The position numbers were made by a program, and so were the translations under genes. From NCBI RefSeq assembly GCF_030272615.1, contig NC_081407.1:149107744-149171743 (forward strand): DNA of 64,000 bases. Reading direction: 5' to 3'. The stretch comes from Cryptomeria japonica. Lineage: Eukaryota; Streptophyta; Pinopsida; Cupressales; Cupressaceae. Positions 54,434 through 64,000 of this stretch are shown here, piece after piece (positions within the stretch are counted from its first letter, which is position 1; every line of letters starts with the position of its first letter). The notes under the pieces are model-generated. The model saw only the letters and a list, made by a program, of their open reading frames with translations. It ran no database searches and was not told where the DNA came from.

Positions 54434-56293
54434 AATGTCATCAACAAATACTTCAACAATCAGTATATCATCATCAATGATCTTATAATATAAATTATTA
54501 TCAACACTGCCCTTAGTAAAACCAAGCTTCAAAAGGTATTTATCCAACCTTGCATACCAAGCTCTAGGTGCTTGTTTCAATCCTTATAAAGTTGTCCTTA
54601 ACCTGGAAACCATATCAATATCATCTGATAGTGAAAAACCATTAAGTTGCTCAATATAAACTTCCTCATTAAGAGCCCCATTAAAAAATGCACATTTAAC
54701 ATCCATCTGATAAACCTTGTAGTTTTTATAAGCATCATAGGCAAGAAATAATCTTCCAGCTTCAATCCTAGCTATCGGTGCAAAATTTTCTCCATAATCA
54801 ATTCCTTCCTTCTGAGAATATCCTTTACAAACCAATCTAGCCTTATTCCTTATAGCTTGACCATCCTCATTCATTTTATTCCTAAAAACCCATTTAGTTC
54901 CAATGACATTTTTATTTTTAGGCCGGGGAACCAAAGTCCATGTGTTATTTTTCTCAATCTAATCTAATTCTTCTTCCATAGCTTTTAACCAAAATTTATC
55001 TTTTCATGCCTCAACTATTGATACCGGTTCAACTTGTGAAATTAAACATGTCTAATTAGTTGTCAGTCTTCTTCTTGTCATCACTCCATTGCTCTTATCC
55101 CCAATGATTTGATCTTCGGAATGATTCAATCTCACATACCTAGGAGTCTTCTGACTCTCTATTCCTCTTCCCTATTCTTCAGTTACTGTAGAATTCTCTG
55201 ATGTTTCCAGAGTAACTGGTTCAACTCTCTATTTCAGTAAAGGTGCTATCGATTCAGATATAATCATTTCCACTATCGGATCCTTTTCATAAACTCTGAT
55301 TTGTCATTTGCTCAGCTCATCTACTTTGACATTAGCACTTTCCACAATTCTCTACAATCTCTTGTTATAACATCTATATGCTTTTCTTTCATTAGAATAA
55401 CCAAGAAATATGCCTTCATCACTTCTAGGATCAAATTTCCCAATAGTATCATCTCTCCTGATATAACATTTACTACCAAAAATTCTGAAATACTTAACTG
55501 TAAGTGTATTGCCAAACCATAATTCATAAGGTGTCTTATCGATTTCTCCTTTGATATGTACTTTGTTGAATGTGTAAACTGCTATACTCACTTCTTCTCT
55601 CCAGTAGATATGAGGTAGACTTGCTTCCATCATCATTGTTATAACAACATCCAAGATAGTTCTGTTTTTCCTTTCTACAACTCCATTCTACTGAGGTGTC
55701 CATGGAGCAGAAAATTGTCTTCTTATACCATGCTTGTCACAAAAGTTATTAAACGCACAGGATGTGAATTCTCCACCATGTTCTGATCTCAAACATTTAA
55801 TCTTCAATCTTGTCTCAGTTTCCACTTTAGCCTTAAAGATTTTAAACTTTTCAAATGCTTCATATTTTTCTCTCAAAAAAGTAACCCACATCATTCTAGA
55901 ATTATCATCAATGATTAGCATAAAATATCTATCACCATGCAAACTTTTAACTCTAGCAGGGCCACACAAACCAATATGAATAAGATCAAGAACATCATTT
56001 GATTTATCTTGTATACTCATAAAAGAGGTTCTGACCTATTTACCCATTTGATATTCTTTACATATTGGATTATAGGGCTTCATAATCTTAGGTATATCTC
56101 TAATAGCCTTAGTTGAACTGATCTTCACAATGCAATCAAAATTCACATGACACAACCTTTTATGCCATAACCAACTCCCATCAATCTGTGTATTCAAACA
56201 TGTCTTCTCACTGGAGTTCAAATGAAATATGTTACCTTTTGTCTGTGTACCAGTTGCAATCTCCAAGCCAGATCTGTTAATGATTTTGCATTT
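54434..56293 (-). pseudogene. pol: Copia-1 integrase and N-terminal reverse transcriptase (broken)
   Basis: The minus strand starts at 56293 with the GAG pre-integrase part, LWHKRLCHVNFDCIVKI near 56130-56180. The integrase core follows with IDDNSRMMWVTF and LRSEHGGEFTS near 55770-55800, then WREEVSIAVYTFNKV and FGSKCYIRRDD. At the second catalytic position, the usual Asp of SDHGGEF reads Glu. The reverse transcriptase start (54584-54934) has VIGTKWVFRNKMNEDGQ, NKARLVCKGYSQKEGIDY and VYQMDVKCAFFNGAL. Stops lie near 55685, 56030 and 54584. At 54434, the frame ends in the catalytic FVDD box, where G2 is inserted. Confidence 0.85.
56289..56293. repeat. left target site duplication of Copia-2
   Basis: CATTT precedes the Copia-2 5' LTR and recurs at 62731-62735 after its 3' LTR. 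Confidence 0.88.
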
Positions 56294-57426
56294 TGTTGGA
56301 AATGTGCCTCAAATTCACTTGACAGTTTCGGGTTGATCGGACTAGCCTAAATCAATGAAGCAGCAGAGTGATACCTCTTAGTTGTTGATCATTCTCTGAT
56401 CGGTGTGACTTAGACCGATGTCTTTATATCTATTGGGTATTGGAGTAGTTGTTTCCTTGTTATGCTGATGGCCGATGGTTTTGGTCTCAAGTAGATGGAT
56501 TCGCCTTAGGAACCATCCGGAGATTAGAAGTTAATGATTTTCTTCATGCTGATGTCCCGATGAGACCACCTTATGTTATCGAGCTATCAATGCATATTGA
56601 CATAGCAGTTCTGAGCGTGTTTCAATGCCCTGATGAGGTGTGCACTCTTGGTATTGGAGATCAAGATAGCCTTTTTGTATTGGTCCTGATGGGCCGATGT
56701 GTTTGTCTCTTAGTCATCAGAGATCAGAGTAGCAGTCTACATGTCTAGCTGATCATCTGATGAAGTCACCTTCGGCGATCAGGTATCATTGGGCGATCGA
56801 CTTTATTAGTTAAGAGTTATACCGATGACCGATGGAGCGAGGATCAACTACGGGTGTGCAATCTGACCGAGTTCCAAAAGGTAAACACTCAGACACTAAG
56901 TATGAGACTGTCGGTGTAAATGAATATGAACCGACCTGATTCTCTGTTGCATGTGGGATAATTGATTTTCCATGATTGCAGACCGATAGAAACAGTTCGA
57001 CTTTCCAACCATCTCAGACAGATGTAACGGTCGACCAGTTTGGTATTTGAAGCCGAATGTAAACCAAATGGGAGTTAACAAGTCATGATAGCTATTGAGA
57101 ATTCTGGAACTATTATGTGATCCAAGTGTTGAATGTTAATCTGGAACGACTCCATGACAGAGTGAAGGAAGTCTGCAGATTAGACTTAATTGTATTGTTT
57201 TTGACATACTGTTAATAAAGTGGATTATCTATTGGTGGTGGGTTCTTCTCCCGAAAGAGTTTTCCCATGATTAACTTTGTGTGTTCTCTCTCTGTGTTTT
57301 GTTTAATTGTGTATGCCCTTTTTTTGTGCCATATTGTGTAAAAGGTTAAAAGTTTGTAAAAACTATTTGTTTTCCCCTGCAAATTGACATTAAGGGAAGC
57401 AAATTTCTGCACTAGCTTTCCTATCA
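56294..57426 (+). repeat. 5' LTR of Copia-2
   Basis: Starts TGTTGGAAATGTGCC and ends CTAGCTTTCCTATCA. It has a TCTCCCGAAAGAGTTTTCCC segment at about 57248-57267 that is shared with other Copia LTRs in this window. A 99-codon open frame inside (56449-56748) is matched in the other LTR by a broken version and is not a gene. Confidence 0.92.
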
Positions 57427-57428
57427 AG

Positions 57429-57440
57429 TGGTATCAGAGC
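57429..57440 (+). other. primer binding site, initiator-Met tRNA type
   Basis: TGGTATCAGAGC starts two bases after the LTR. This is the standard site pairing with the 3' end of plant initiator tRNA-Met. Confidence 0.92.
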
Positions 57441-57540
57441 TTGGCCTATTTTGTTATCCTTGTTGGGTTTGGGTTGTTTTTGTGTCAGTTCTATTTCAGT
57501 GGGAGCCTTGCAGAGTGTCTACTTGTTTTTACAGGTTGAA

Positions 57541-58340
57541 ATGACAAGTACTTTAGGGTGCATAGACATGGAGAAGTTTAATGGTTCCAGTTTTGAACTT
57601 TGGAAACTCAAGATGGAAGACTTGTTGGTCGATAGAGATCTCTGGGGTGTTGTGACTAAAACTTCTAAGCCTTTAGGCATGAAGGAAGAAGATTGGGATT
57701 TACCCAACTAGAAGGCAAGGGGTCTAATCAAGTTATGTCTTGCTGATTTTGTTCTGTTAAACATCCATGAGGAGAAGACTACACACCTTCTCTGGAATAA
57801 GTTGGGAGATATTTATCAAGGCAAATCCTTGGTGAATAAACTTTTTTTGAGGAAGAAGTTGTACTCTTTGAAGATGGATGCAGGAACACCATTAGCAGAC
57901 CACTTAAATGCATTCAACATGGTTCTTGCATAGTTAACTTTTGTTGGTGTGTCCATCTAGGAAGAAGAACGTTGCATGTTGTTGTTGTGTTCATTGCCTG
58001 ACTCTTGGGAACACTTAGTGATGACTATCGGTAGTACTACGACCGAGTTCAAGATGGATATTGTGGTTAATACTCTTTTGTCAGAAAAATGAGAAAGAAT
58101 TCCTTTGAGAGGACAAAAGATTCACTCTCTGTCCGAGGTAGACAAAAGGACAAAGACAAGAAGAAAGGAAAGAAGTCCAAGTCTCAAGAGAGATTTAAAT
58201 CTCTAGGAAAGAAGTCAAAGGTGAAGTGTTGTAACTGTGGGCAGATAGGGCATATCTGAAAAGATTGCAAGGAAGAGAAGAAGAAGAAGAAGCATTTTGA
58301 TTTTGAATCTTCTCATAGTGATGCAGATAAATTTGTTGTA
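57541..58340 (+). pseudogene. gag: Copia-2 gag (broken)
   Basis: The frame starts with ATG at 57541; MEKFNGSSFELWKLKMEDLL is typical of TNT1-94-type Gag. After a TAG at 57709, it continues with KLCLADFVLLN and LWNKLGDIYQGKSLVNKLFL. A frame change precedes the zinc knuckle CCNCGQIGHI at 58227-58256, where a TGA stands in place of an Arg codon before KDC. A Lys-rich tail follows. It would form the capsid. Confidence 0.82.
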
Positions 58341-58620
58341 GCCCTGGCAGTGCCTACATCAGATGACACCTGGTTAGTAGATTCTGGCACATCTTTTCAC
58401 ATGACCTCCCACAAGGAGTGGTTCTCAAAGTATGAACCATATGCTGCTGGAAAGGTGTATTTAGCTAGTGATTCTATGTTGGAGACTGTAGGGAGAGACA
58501 AAATTAAAATTCAATTCCCAGATGGTAGAGTGAAGGGTATAAGTGGAGTTCCTCAAATACCAAGTCTGGCAAGAAACCTACTCTTTGTAAGTAAACTTAA
58601 TGATGTTGAGTACAAGTTAC
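58341..58620 (+). pseudogene. pol: Copia-2 protease
   Basis: The open segment contains WLVDSGTSFHMTSHKEWF from 58371, with the active-site DSGTS-type motif, followed by VYLASDSMLETVGRDKIKI and VPQIPSLARNLLFVSKLND. These are the usual Copia protease features. The catalytic motif is intact in this piece. A frame change near 58620 separates it from the integrase part. Confidence 0.82.
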
Positions 58621-59700
58621 ATTTGTGTCTGGTGGTTGCAAGATGACTAGGGGTTCTATTTTATTGGCAAAGGGTGATCGCATTGGTACACTATATAAGT
58701 TAAATGCTGAACCTATATGTTGTAATGTAACTTCTGAAAAGTCTGTTAAAATAATTGTAATGATGCATAATGCTAATTCATTGGAAGCTAAACTTCCCGC
58801 TGAGAAAACAATGCTCTGGCATAATAGGTTAGGCCACATAGGTGAAAAAGGTTTAAAAGCCTTGAAGAATAAGATTCTGGTTGAAGGTCTGGATGATTGT
58901 AGCTTTGAGTTCGATTTCTATGAACACTGCATTTATGGAAAACATAACTATGTTTAGTTTTATTCCAGTTCTCATAAATCTTCTGACATTTTGGATTATG
59001 TCCACTCTGATGTGTTTGGTCTAGTGGATGTACCTTCTCTGTCTAAGACTAAGTACTATGTATCCTTTGTAGAAAATATTCAAGAAGAGCATTTGTGTAT
59101 TTTCTTAAAAGTAAATTAGAAGTGTTCAGTTGGTTTAAGGAATTTAAGAACCTTGTTGAAAATCAGACTGGGAGAAAGATTAAATGATTAAGAATAGACA
59201 ATGGTGGTGAATATTGTAGTGCAAATTTTGACAAGTAATGTGTTGATCATGGAATTAAGAGACATAAGATTGTACCTTACACTCCACAATAAAATGGAGT
59301 CGTTGAAAGGTTGAATCAATCTCTAATGGAGAAAGAAAGAAGCAGGTTGAGTGGAGTTGGATTGGAACAAACATTCTAGGCTGAAGCAGTTGCTACAACA
59401 TGTTACTTGCTGAATCGTTCTCCTACTCCAACATTGGCTGACAAAACACCTATGGAAGCATGGTCTGGTAAGAAACCTTCTTTAAGGCACCTTCATGTTT
59501 TTGGTGCAGAGGCATATGCTCATGTGCTTGATGTGAATAGATCTAAGTTGGATAACAAAGTGGTGAAATGTATCTTCATTGGCTATGGAGTTGGTGTGAA
59601 AGGATACAAACTTTGCAATCCAGTGGTTGGTAAGGTTGTGTACAGCAAAAGTGCGATTTTTCATGAGCTAAAACCTATTTCATTAGATCGTAATATAGTA
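58621..59700 (+). pseudogene. pol: Copia-2 integrase (broken)
   Basis: The GAG pre-integrase part has LWHNRLGHIGEKGLKAL near 58816-58865. The core then reads DYVHSDVFG near 58995 with the first Asp, RIDNGGEYCS near 59193-59222 with the second, and a Glu near 59304 after a TAA in the PQxNGVVER motif. The part from 59407 has LLNRSPTPTLADKTPMEAW and GAEAYAHV. A TAG near 59379 stands where Trp is expected, showing a G-to-A change. Several frame changes occur. Confidence 0.82.
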
Positions 59701-60720
59701 AAGAAAGGAGAAACTAAGGTTGAAATTCCTCCAGCCAAAGATGAATCTCTAGAGATACCTGAAGATGAGGAGAGTTCAAGCGATTCAAGTAGTTCTGAAG
59801 AAGAACATGATGATGAGCCTCTTGTGGAACCTCAAGAAGCCTCAACACCAGAGTTGAGAAGGTCTACTCGAGAGAGATGACAACCTAATAGGTATACACC
59901 TGATAAGTACAGTCATTCTATGTTGAATATTAATTATAGTTATGCTTTACTTGCAGATATTGATGAGCCTAAGACTGTAAAAGAAGCTATTGAAATGTCT
60001 AATTCAAATTCCTGGTTAGAAGCCATGAATGATGAAATGTCATCATTGGATAAAAATGGAACTTGGGATTTGGTGCCACTGCCTAAAGGCAGAAAGCCTA
60101 TAGGCTGCAAGTGGGTGTTCAAAAAGAAGTATGGTCTAGATGGCAGCATTGATAAGTACAAAGCAATACTGGTTGCAAAGGGGTATTCTCAAAAAGAAGG
60201 TATTGACTATGGAGAAATCTTCTCTCCTGTAGCTAAGCTGACATCTATCAGATTTCTCTTGCAACTTGGAGAAGATTATGTTTGGGAGATAGAGCAGATG
60301 GATGTGAAGACAACATTTCTTCATGGTGATCTTGAAGAAGAAATTTATATGTCCCAGCCTAAGCACTTTGTGGAAAAAGGTAAAGAACATCTGGTATGCA
60401 AACTCAAGAAGTCTCTGTATGGTTTGAAATAGTCTCCCAGAATGTGGTATCAAAAATACAATACATTTGTTTTGTCTTTGGGATTTGTGAGATCAAAAGT
60501 TGATCATTGTGTTTACTAAAAAATTGATGGTGATAGGATTCTTATCATAGCTTTGTATGTAGATGATATCTTGTTCATAGGAAACATAAAAGGTATGATC
60601 TCAGATTTAAAATCTCATCTTTCTATGAAGTTTGAAATGAAGGATTTAGGACTAGCAAATTACATTTTGGGAATGGAGATCAAAAGAGATAGATCTAAGA
60701 GGAAACTTTGGCTTAGCTAG
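59701..60720 (+). pseudogene. pol: Copia-2 reverse transcriptase (broken)
   Basis: An acidic linker (DEESSSDSSSSEEEHDDE, near 59767-59815) leads to the polymerase: LEAMNDEMSSLDKNGTWDLV, PIGCKWVFKKKYGLDGSIDK, AKGYSQKEGIDYGEIFSPV and QMDVKTTFLHGDLEEEIYM. The catalytic YVDD lies at 60556-60567. TAG/TAA/TGA codons at 59878, 60430, 60518 and near 60718 fall at positions that are Gln or Arg in relatives. All these pieces share one frame. Confidence 0.87.
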
Positions 60721-61548
60721 AGAAAATATATAACCAATGTTCTTGACAGGTTTTATATGTCTGATTGTAAACCACAGGTTGTTCCCATCTTGCAGGGAAC
60801 TAAGTTGTCTATGCTAGACAATCCGAAATCTCCAAAAGAGATTGAAGACATGAAAAGTGTACCTTATGCAAATGCTATAGGTAGTCTGATGTATGCTATG
60901 GTCTGTACAAGACCAGACATTGCCCAACTAGTGGGAGTACTTAGTAGATTTATGTTGAATCCAGGGAGACCACATTGGGATGCTGTAAAGAGAGTGTTTA
61001 GATATCTTAAGGGTACTTCAGATCTTGAATTGTGTTATCATGGTAATATGAAGGATTCAAAGAGAACTCTCAACATTTGTGGTTATACAAAATCTGATTG
61101 GGCAGGGGATGTTGACAACAGGATATCCACTAGTGGATATGTTTTTGTCCTGAATGGTGGAGCAATTAGTTGGATGAGCAAGCGGCAAGTTGTAGTTGCT
61201 TTGTCCACTATAGAGGCAAAATACATGGTGGCCACACATGCTTGTAAAGAAGCAGTCTGGCTTAGGCGATTGAGTTTAGATATTGGTTTTGGTACAGGGC
61301 AGGTTAAAATATGGAGTGATAGTTAGAGTGCCATATGTTTGGCAAAGAATCCTACTTTCCATGCCAAATCGAAGCATGTTGATGTTCAGTATCACTTTGT
61401 TCATGACATGGTGGAATATGGAAAAGTTAGTCTTAACAAGGTAGACACTCTTGAAAATGTTGCAGATGCCTTGATGAAACCGGTGTGTATGCACAAGTTC
61501 AGGTGGTGTTCAAAATCCATGGGTCTTGATACCCATGTTTCTCAGTAA
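60721..61548 (+). pseudogene. pol: Copia-2 RNase H and C-terminus (one stop)
   Basis: The region reads VPYANAIGSLMYAMVCTRPD, HWDAVKRVFRYLKGTSDLEL, SDWAGDVDNRISTSGYVFVL, LSTIEAKYMVATHACKEAVW and, after a TAG at 61324, AICLAKNPTFHAKSKHVDVQ. The RNase H Asp, Glu and Asp positions are present. It ends with a natural-looking stop at 61546 just before the 3' purine tract. Confidence 0.87.
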
Positions 61549-61583
61549 CATCTGAAGTGATAATCGGTCCAGTGAATTCCTCG

Positions 61584-61596
61584 TCAAGTGGGAGTT
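61584..61596 (+). other. polypurine-like tract of Copia-2
   Basis: GTCAAGTGGGAGT directly precedes the 3' LTR start TGTTGGAAATG. Copia tracts of the AAGTGGGAGA type are common. Confidence 0.75.
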
Positions 61597-62730
61597 TGTT
61601 GGAAATGTGCCTCAAATTCACTTGATAGTTTCGAATTGATCGGACTAGCCTAAATTGATGAAGCAACAAAGTGATACCTCTTGGTTGTTGATCATTCTCT
61701 GATCGGTGTGACTTAGAACCATGTCTTCATATCTATCCGGTATCAGAGTAGCTATTTCCTTGTTATGTCGATGGCCAATGGTTTTGGTCTCAAGCGGATG
61801 GATTCGCCTTAGGAACCATCGGGAGATCGGAAGTTCATGCTTTGCTTCATGTCGATGTCCCGATGAGACCAACTTATGTTATCGGGCTATCAATGCATAT
61901 TAGCATAGCAGTTTTGAGCGTGTTCCGATGTCCTGATGAGGTGCGTGCTCTTGGTATCGGAGATCGGGATAGCCTTTCTGTATTGGTCCTGATGGGCCGA
62001 TGCGTTTGTCTCTTAGTCATCAGAGATTGAAGTAGCAGTCTACATGTCTAGCCAATGACCCGATGAAGTCACCTTCAGCGATCAGGTATCATCAGGCGAT
62101 CGACTTTATTAGTTAAGAGTTATACCGATGGCCAATGGAGCGAGGATCAACTGCGGGTGTGAGATCTGATCGAGTTCCAAAAGGTAAACACTCAAACACT
62201 AAGTATGAGACCGTCAGTGTAAATAAATATGAACCGATCCGATTCTCTATTGCATGTGGGATAATTGATTTTCCATGATTGCAGACCGACATAAACAATT
62301 TGACTTCCCAACCATCTCAGACAGATGTAACGACCGACCAGTTTGGTATTTGAAGCCGAATGTAAACCAAATGGGAGTTAACAAGTTACAATAGTTATTG
62401 AGCATTCTGTAACTGTTATGTGATCCAAGTGTTGAAGGTTAATCTGGAACGAGTGCATGATAGAGTGAAGGAAGTCTGCAGATTAGACTTTATTGTATTG
62501 TTTTTGACATACTGTTAATAAAGTGGATTATCTGTTGGTGGTGGGTTTTTATCCCGAAAGGGTTTTCCCACGATTAACTGTGTGTGTTCTCTCTCTAATG
62601 TTTTGTTTAATTGTGTATGCCCTTTGTTTGTGCCATATTGTGTAAAAGGTTAAAAATTTGCAAACACTATTTGTTTTCCCCTGCAAATTGACATTAAGGG
62701 AAGCAAATTTCCGCACTAGCTTTCCTATCA
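61597..62730 (+). repeat. 3' LTR of Copia-2
   Basis: Starts TGTTGGAAATGTGCC and ends CTAGCTTTCCTATCA, followed by CATTT (62731-62735). It aligns with 56294-57426 over its full length, with mainly C/T and G/A differences. Confidence 0.92.
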
Positions 62731-63324
62731 CATTTTCCATCCTTGAACTGTAATTGAAATCCCTTATCTACCAGCTATCCTACACTCAAAAGATTATGCT
62801 TCAAACCTTCAACATAATAAACATTGTCAGTATTGTTCTTACCATCCAATGATATTGTTCCTTTTCCTTTGATCATACATGCCTTGTCATCTCCAAATCT
62901 AACTAGTCCACCATCAAATTCTTGTAAAGACAAAAACTTCCCTTTATCTCCATTCATATGATGTGAACAACCATTGTCAATTACCCATTCATCTTTATCC
63001 TCAATTTTAGTAGCAAGTGCCTTCTCCTCAGGTACATTCTCTTCCAACGCCGGATAATCTTCCTTGATGGCCAAGAATACCCATTCTTTCCCATTGCGTG
63101 AATCCACTAGCAGAGTCTTCTACCAGCTCATCATGTGAATCAATAATGCCTTCCTCATCCGTTATGTAGCATGATTTGTCTCTATTTTTCTTGAATCTAT
63201 ACTTGTTTTGATATCCAGGGTTAGGTTTAAATGATCTTTTAACTCTTTCTTCAAATCTTGAATTTCTTTCAGGACATCTAGATGCAAAATGACCAATCTT
63301 ATTACATACAAAACATTTCAAAGG
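62731..63324 (-). pseudogene. pol: Copia-1 zinc knuckle and protease (broken)
   Basis: The minus strand has a complete zinc knuckle CFVCNKIGHFASRC near 63277-63318 and a basic stretch KRSFKPNPGYQNKYRFKKNR. In a second frame (62775-63107) comes the protease with WVIDNGCSHHMNGDKGKF, where the usual DSG is DNG, and VYYVEGLKHNLLSVG. A frame change lies near 63028-63107. At 62731, the reading is cut by Copia-2 and goes on at 56293. Confidence 0.82.
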
Positions 63325-64000
63325 TTATTTTCCTTCATACTTACTTCCTACCAGTCCTTTCAATACTCTTCTAGCAAATAGTGCTTCAAGTTGCTCAAAC
63401 TCATCATCTTCTCTCTTCATATCTTCTAGTTCTTTTACATATAAAGCTCTCCAGTCTTTCTTACCGGTTGTAAATGTAGATGCATGAAAAGCAAGTTCAT
63501 TCTTCATAGCTCCATAAGATCCAAATTCCTCAAGCTCAAAAGCAGATGGTTTCCCAACCAAAGTATCTCTGTTGACAGATGTATTAGCCATAGTTCTCAA
63601 CTCATTAGTAGCAGTAGCCTTCATTTTGTAAGTCGGTGGTAGGGCTCTCAGGACTTTAGAAACAATCTCATCTTCGCTCAGAGTTCCACCACAACATTGA
63701 ATTCCTTAACAATCTCATTAACCCTTTCCATGAATGTTGTAATCCTTTCATCTTCTTCCATCTTTAGGTTTTCATATCTCACCCGGTAACCATCAAGTTT
63801 AGCAATCTTCACTATAGGGTCACCTTCATTAAGAGTTTACAACTTATCCCATATATCCTTTTCAAATGATTTGTTTGTTAATCCCATTATTTGTTGATCA
63901 AAAAGTGCACACAAGAGGGCTTCTCTTGCTCTACAATCATTCTCAAGCTCCTTTTCTAGGTTTGCTGGAGGAGGATTGCTAGATCCCAGATTAAAGGGTG
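63325..64000 (-). pseudogene. gag: Copia-1 gag, N-terminal side, cut by the window edge
   Basis: The minus strand from 64000 reads EKELENDCRAREALLCALFD, then WDKL, a stop, YRVRYENLKMEEDERITTF and MERVNEIVKEFN, and the open segment 63624-63325 with a DFMKR-like acidic helix KELEDMKREDDEFEQLEALF. This is the UBN2-type Gag of Copia elements. Stops lie near 63836 and 63680. The start codon and the 5' LTR are right of the window. Confidence 0.78.

Larger units (their letters stand above)
56294..62730 (+). mobile_element. complete, decayed Copia element of TNT1-94/Tork type (Copia-2)
   Basis: The 6.4-kb element has LTRs of 1133 and 1134 bp that start TGTTGGAAATG and end TTTCCTATCA, an initiator-Met tRNA primer site, gag, protease, integrase, reverse transcriptase, RNase H in Copia order and a purine tract before the 3' LTR. 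CATTT flanks both ends. It lies inside Copia-1, between its protease and integrase. The LTRs differ by roughly 8-10% in the first 190 bp, mostly transitions, and the genes carry many stops and several frame changes, so it is old and dead. Confidence 0.93.
33346..64000 (-). mobile_element. SIRE-like Copia element (Copia-1), interrupted by G2 and Copia-2
   Basis: Pieces at 62731-64000 (gag, protease), 54434-56293 (integrase, start of reverse transcriptase) and 33346-35798 (rest of reverse transcriptase, RNase H, 3' LTR) join into one minus-strand Copia element once the two insertions and one copy of each target duplication are discounted. The 5' LTR lies beyond the right edge. The left flank GTTAT (33341-33345) is the presumed target duplication within G3 gag; its partner is outside the window. 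The LTR style and the protein motifs resemble SIRE/Maximus elements, a lineage call made without a tree. Confidence 0.85.

Noticed and set aside
56449-56748. 99-codon open frame in the Copia-2 5' LTR
   Set aside because: The same stretch in the 3' LTR (near 61842-62030) is broken, and LTRs are non-coding; it is a chance frame.

Overview
This window looks like plant nuclear DNA made almost entirely of transposable elements. I found no ordinary host gene, no tRNA or rRNA gene, no CRISPR array and no bacterial-type operon. The host is a seed plant with a large, repeat-filled genome. I lean towards a gymnosperm such as a conifer, because of the very large Ty3/Gypsy Athila- and Tat-type elements and the SIRE-like Copia LTRs, but that is inference from element style and the sequence cannot prove it.

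Layout, left to right: (a) 1-2465, the 3' end of a Tat-like Gypsy element (G1: 3' UTR, polypurine tract, LTR). (b) 2466-6660, a decayed L1-type LINE on the minus strand. (c) 6661-11780, a repeat-rich stretch holding a broken plus-strand gene with a plant mobile domain (PMD), split by a 1365-bp solo Copia LTR at 10023-11387 with target duplication TATAG. (d) 11781-24931, a complete but decayed Athila element with target duplication ATGAT. (e) 24937-33345, a minus-strand Tat-type Gypsy element (G3), lacking its 5' end in this window. (f) 33346-64000, a minus-strand SIRE-like Copia element (Copia-1), inserted into the gag of G3 and running off the right edge. Copia-1 is interrupted twice: by a full-length Tat-type Gypsy element (G2, 35799-54433, target duplication AATGT) and by a complete Copia element of TNT1-94/Tork type (Copia-2, 56294-62730, target duplication CATTT). 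G2 in turn carries a 2547-bp insertion with LTR-like ends (43861-46407, target duplication GACCT).

The nesting gives a relative history: G3 is older than Copia-1, which is older than G2 and Copia-2; the insertion inside G2 is a further layer. LTR comparison by eye agrees: the G2 LTRs are the same length (1805 bp) and differ at about five sites, the Athila LTRs differ by several percent plus indels, and the Copia-2 LTRs by roughly 8-10% in the part I compared.

All elements are broken. Where homologues suggest the original residue, premature stops mostly replace Gln or Arg codons (CAG, CAA, CGA to TAG, TAA, TGA), the mark expected of methyl-cytosine deamination. The most notable case is G2: nearly identical LTRs, about 14 nonsense codons, yet no frameshift in its gag-pol frame. 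This suggests that an already defective copy moved recently using proteins supplied by other elements. The other point of interest is the PMD gene, which lies antisense beside G3 and may be an extra antisense gene of the Tat lineage rather than host sequence.
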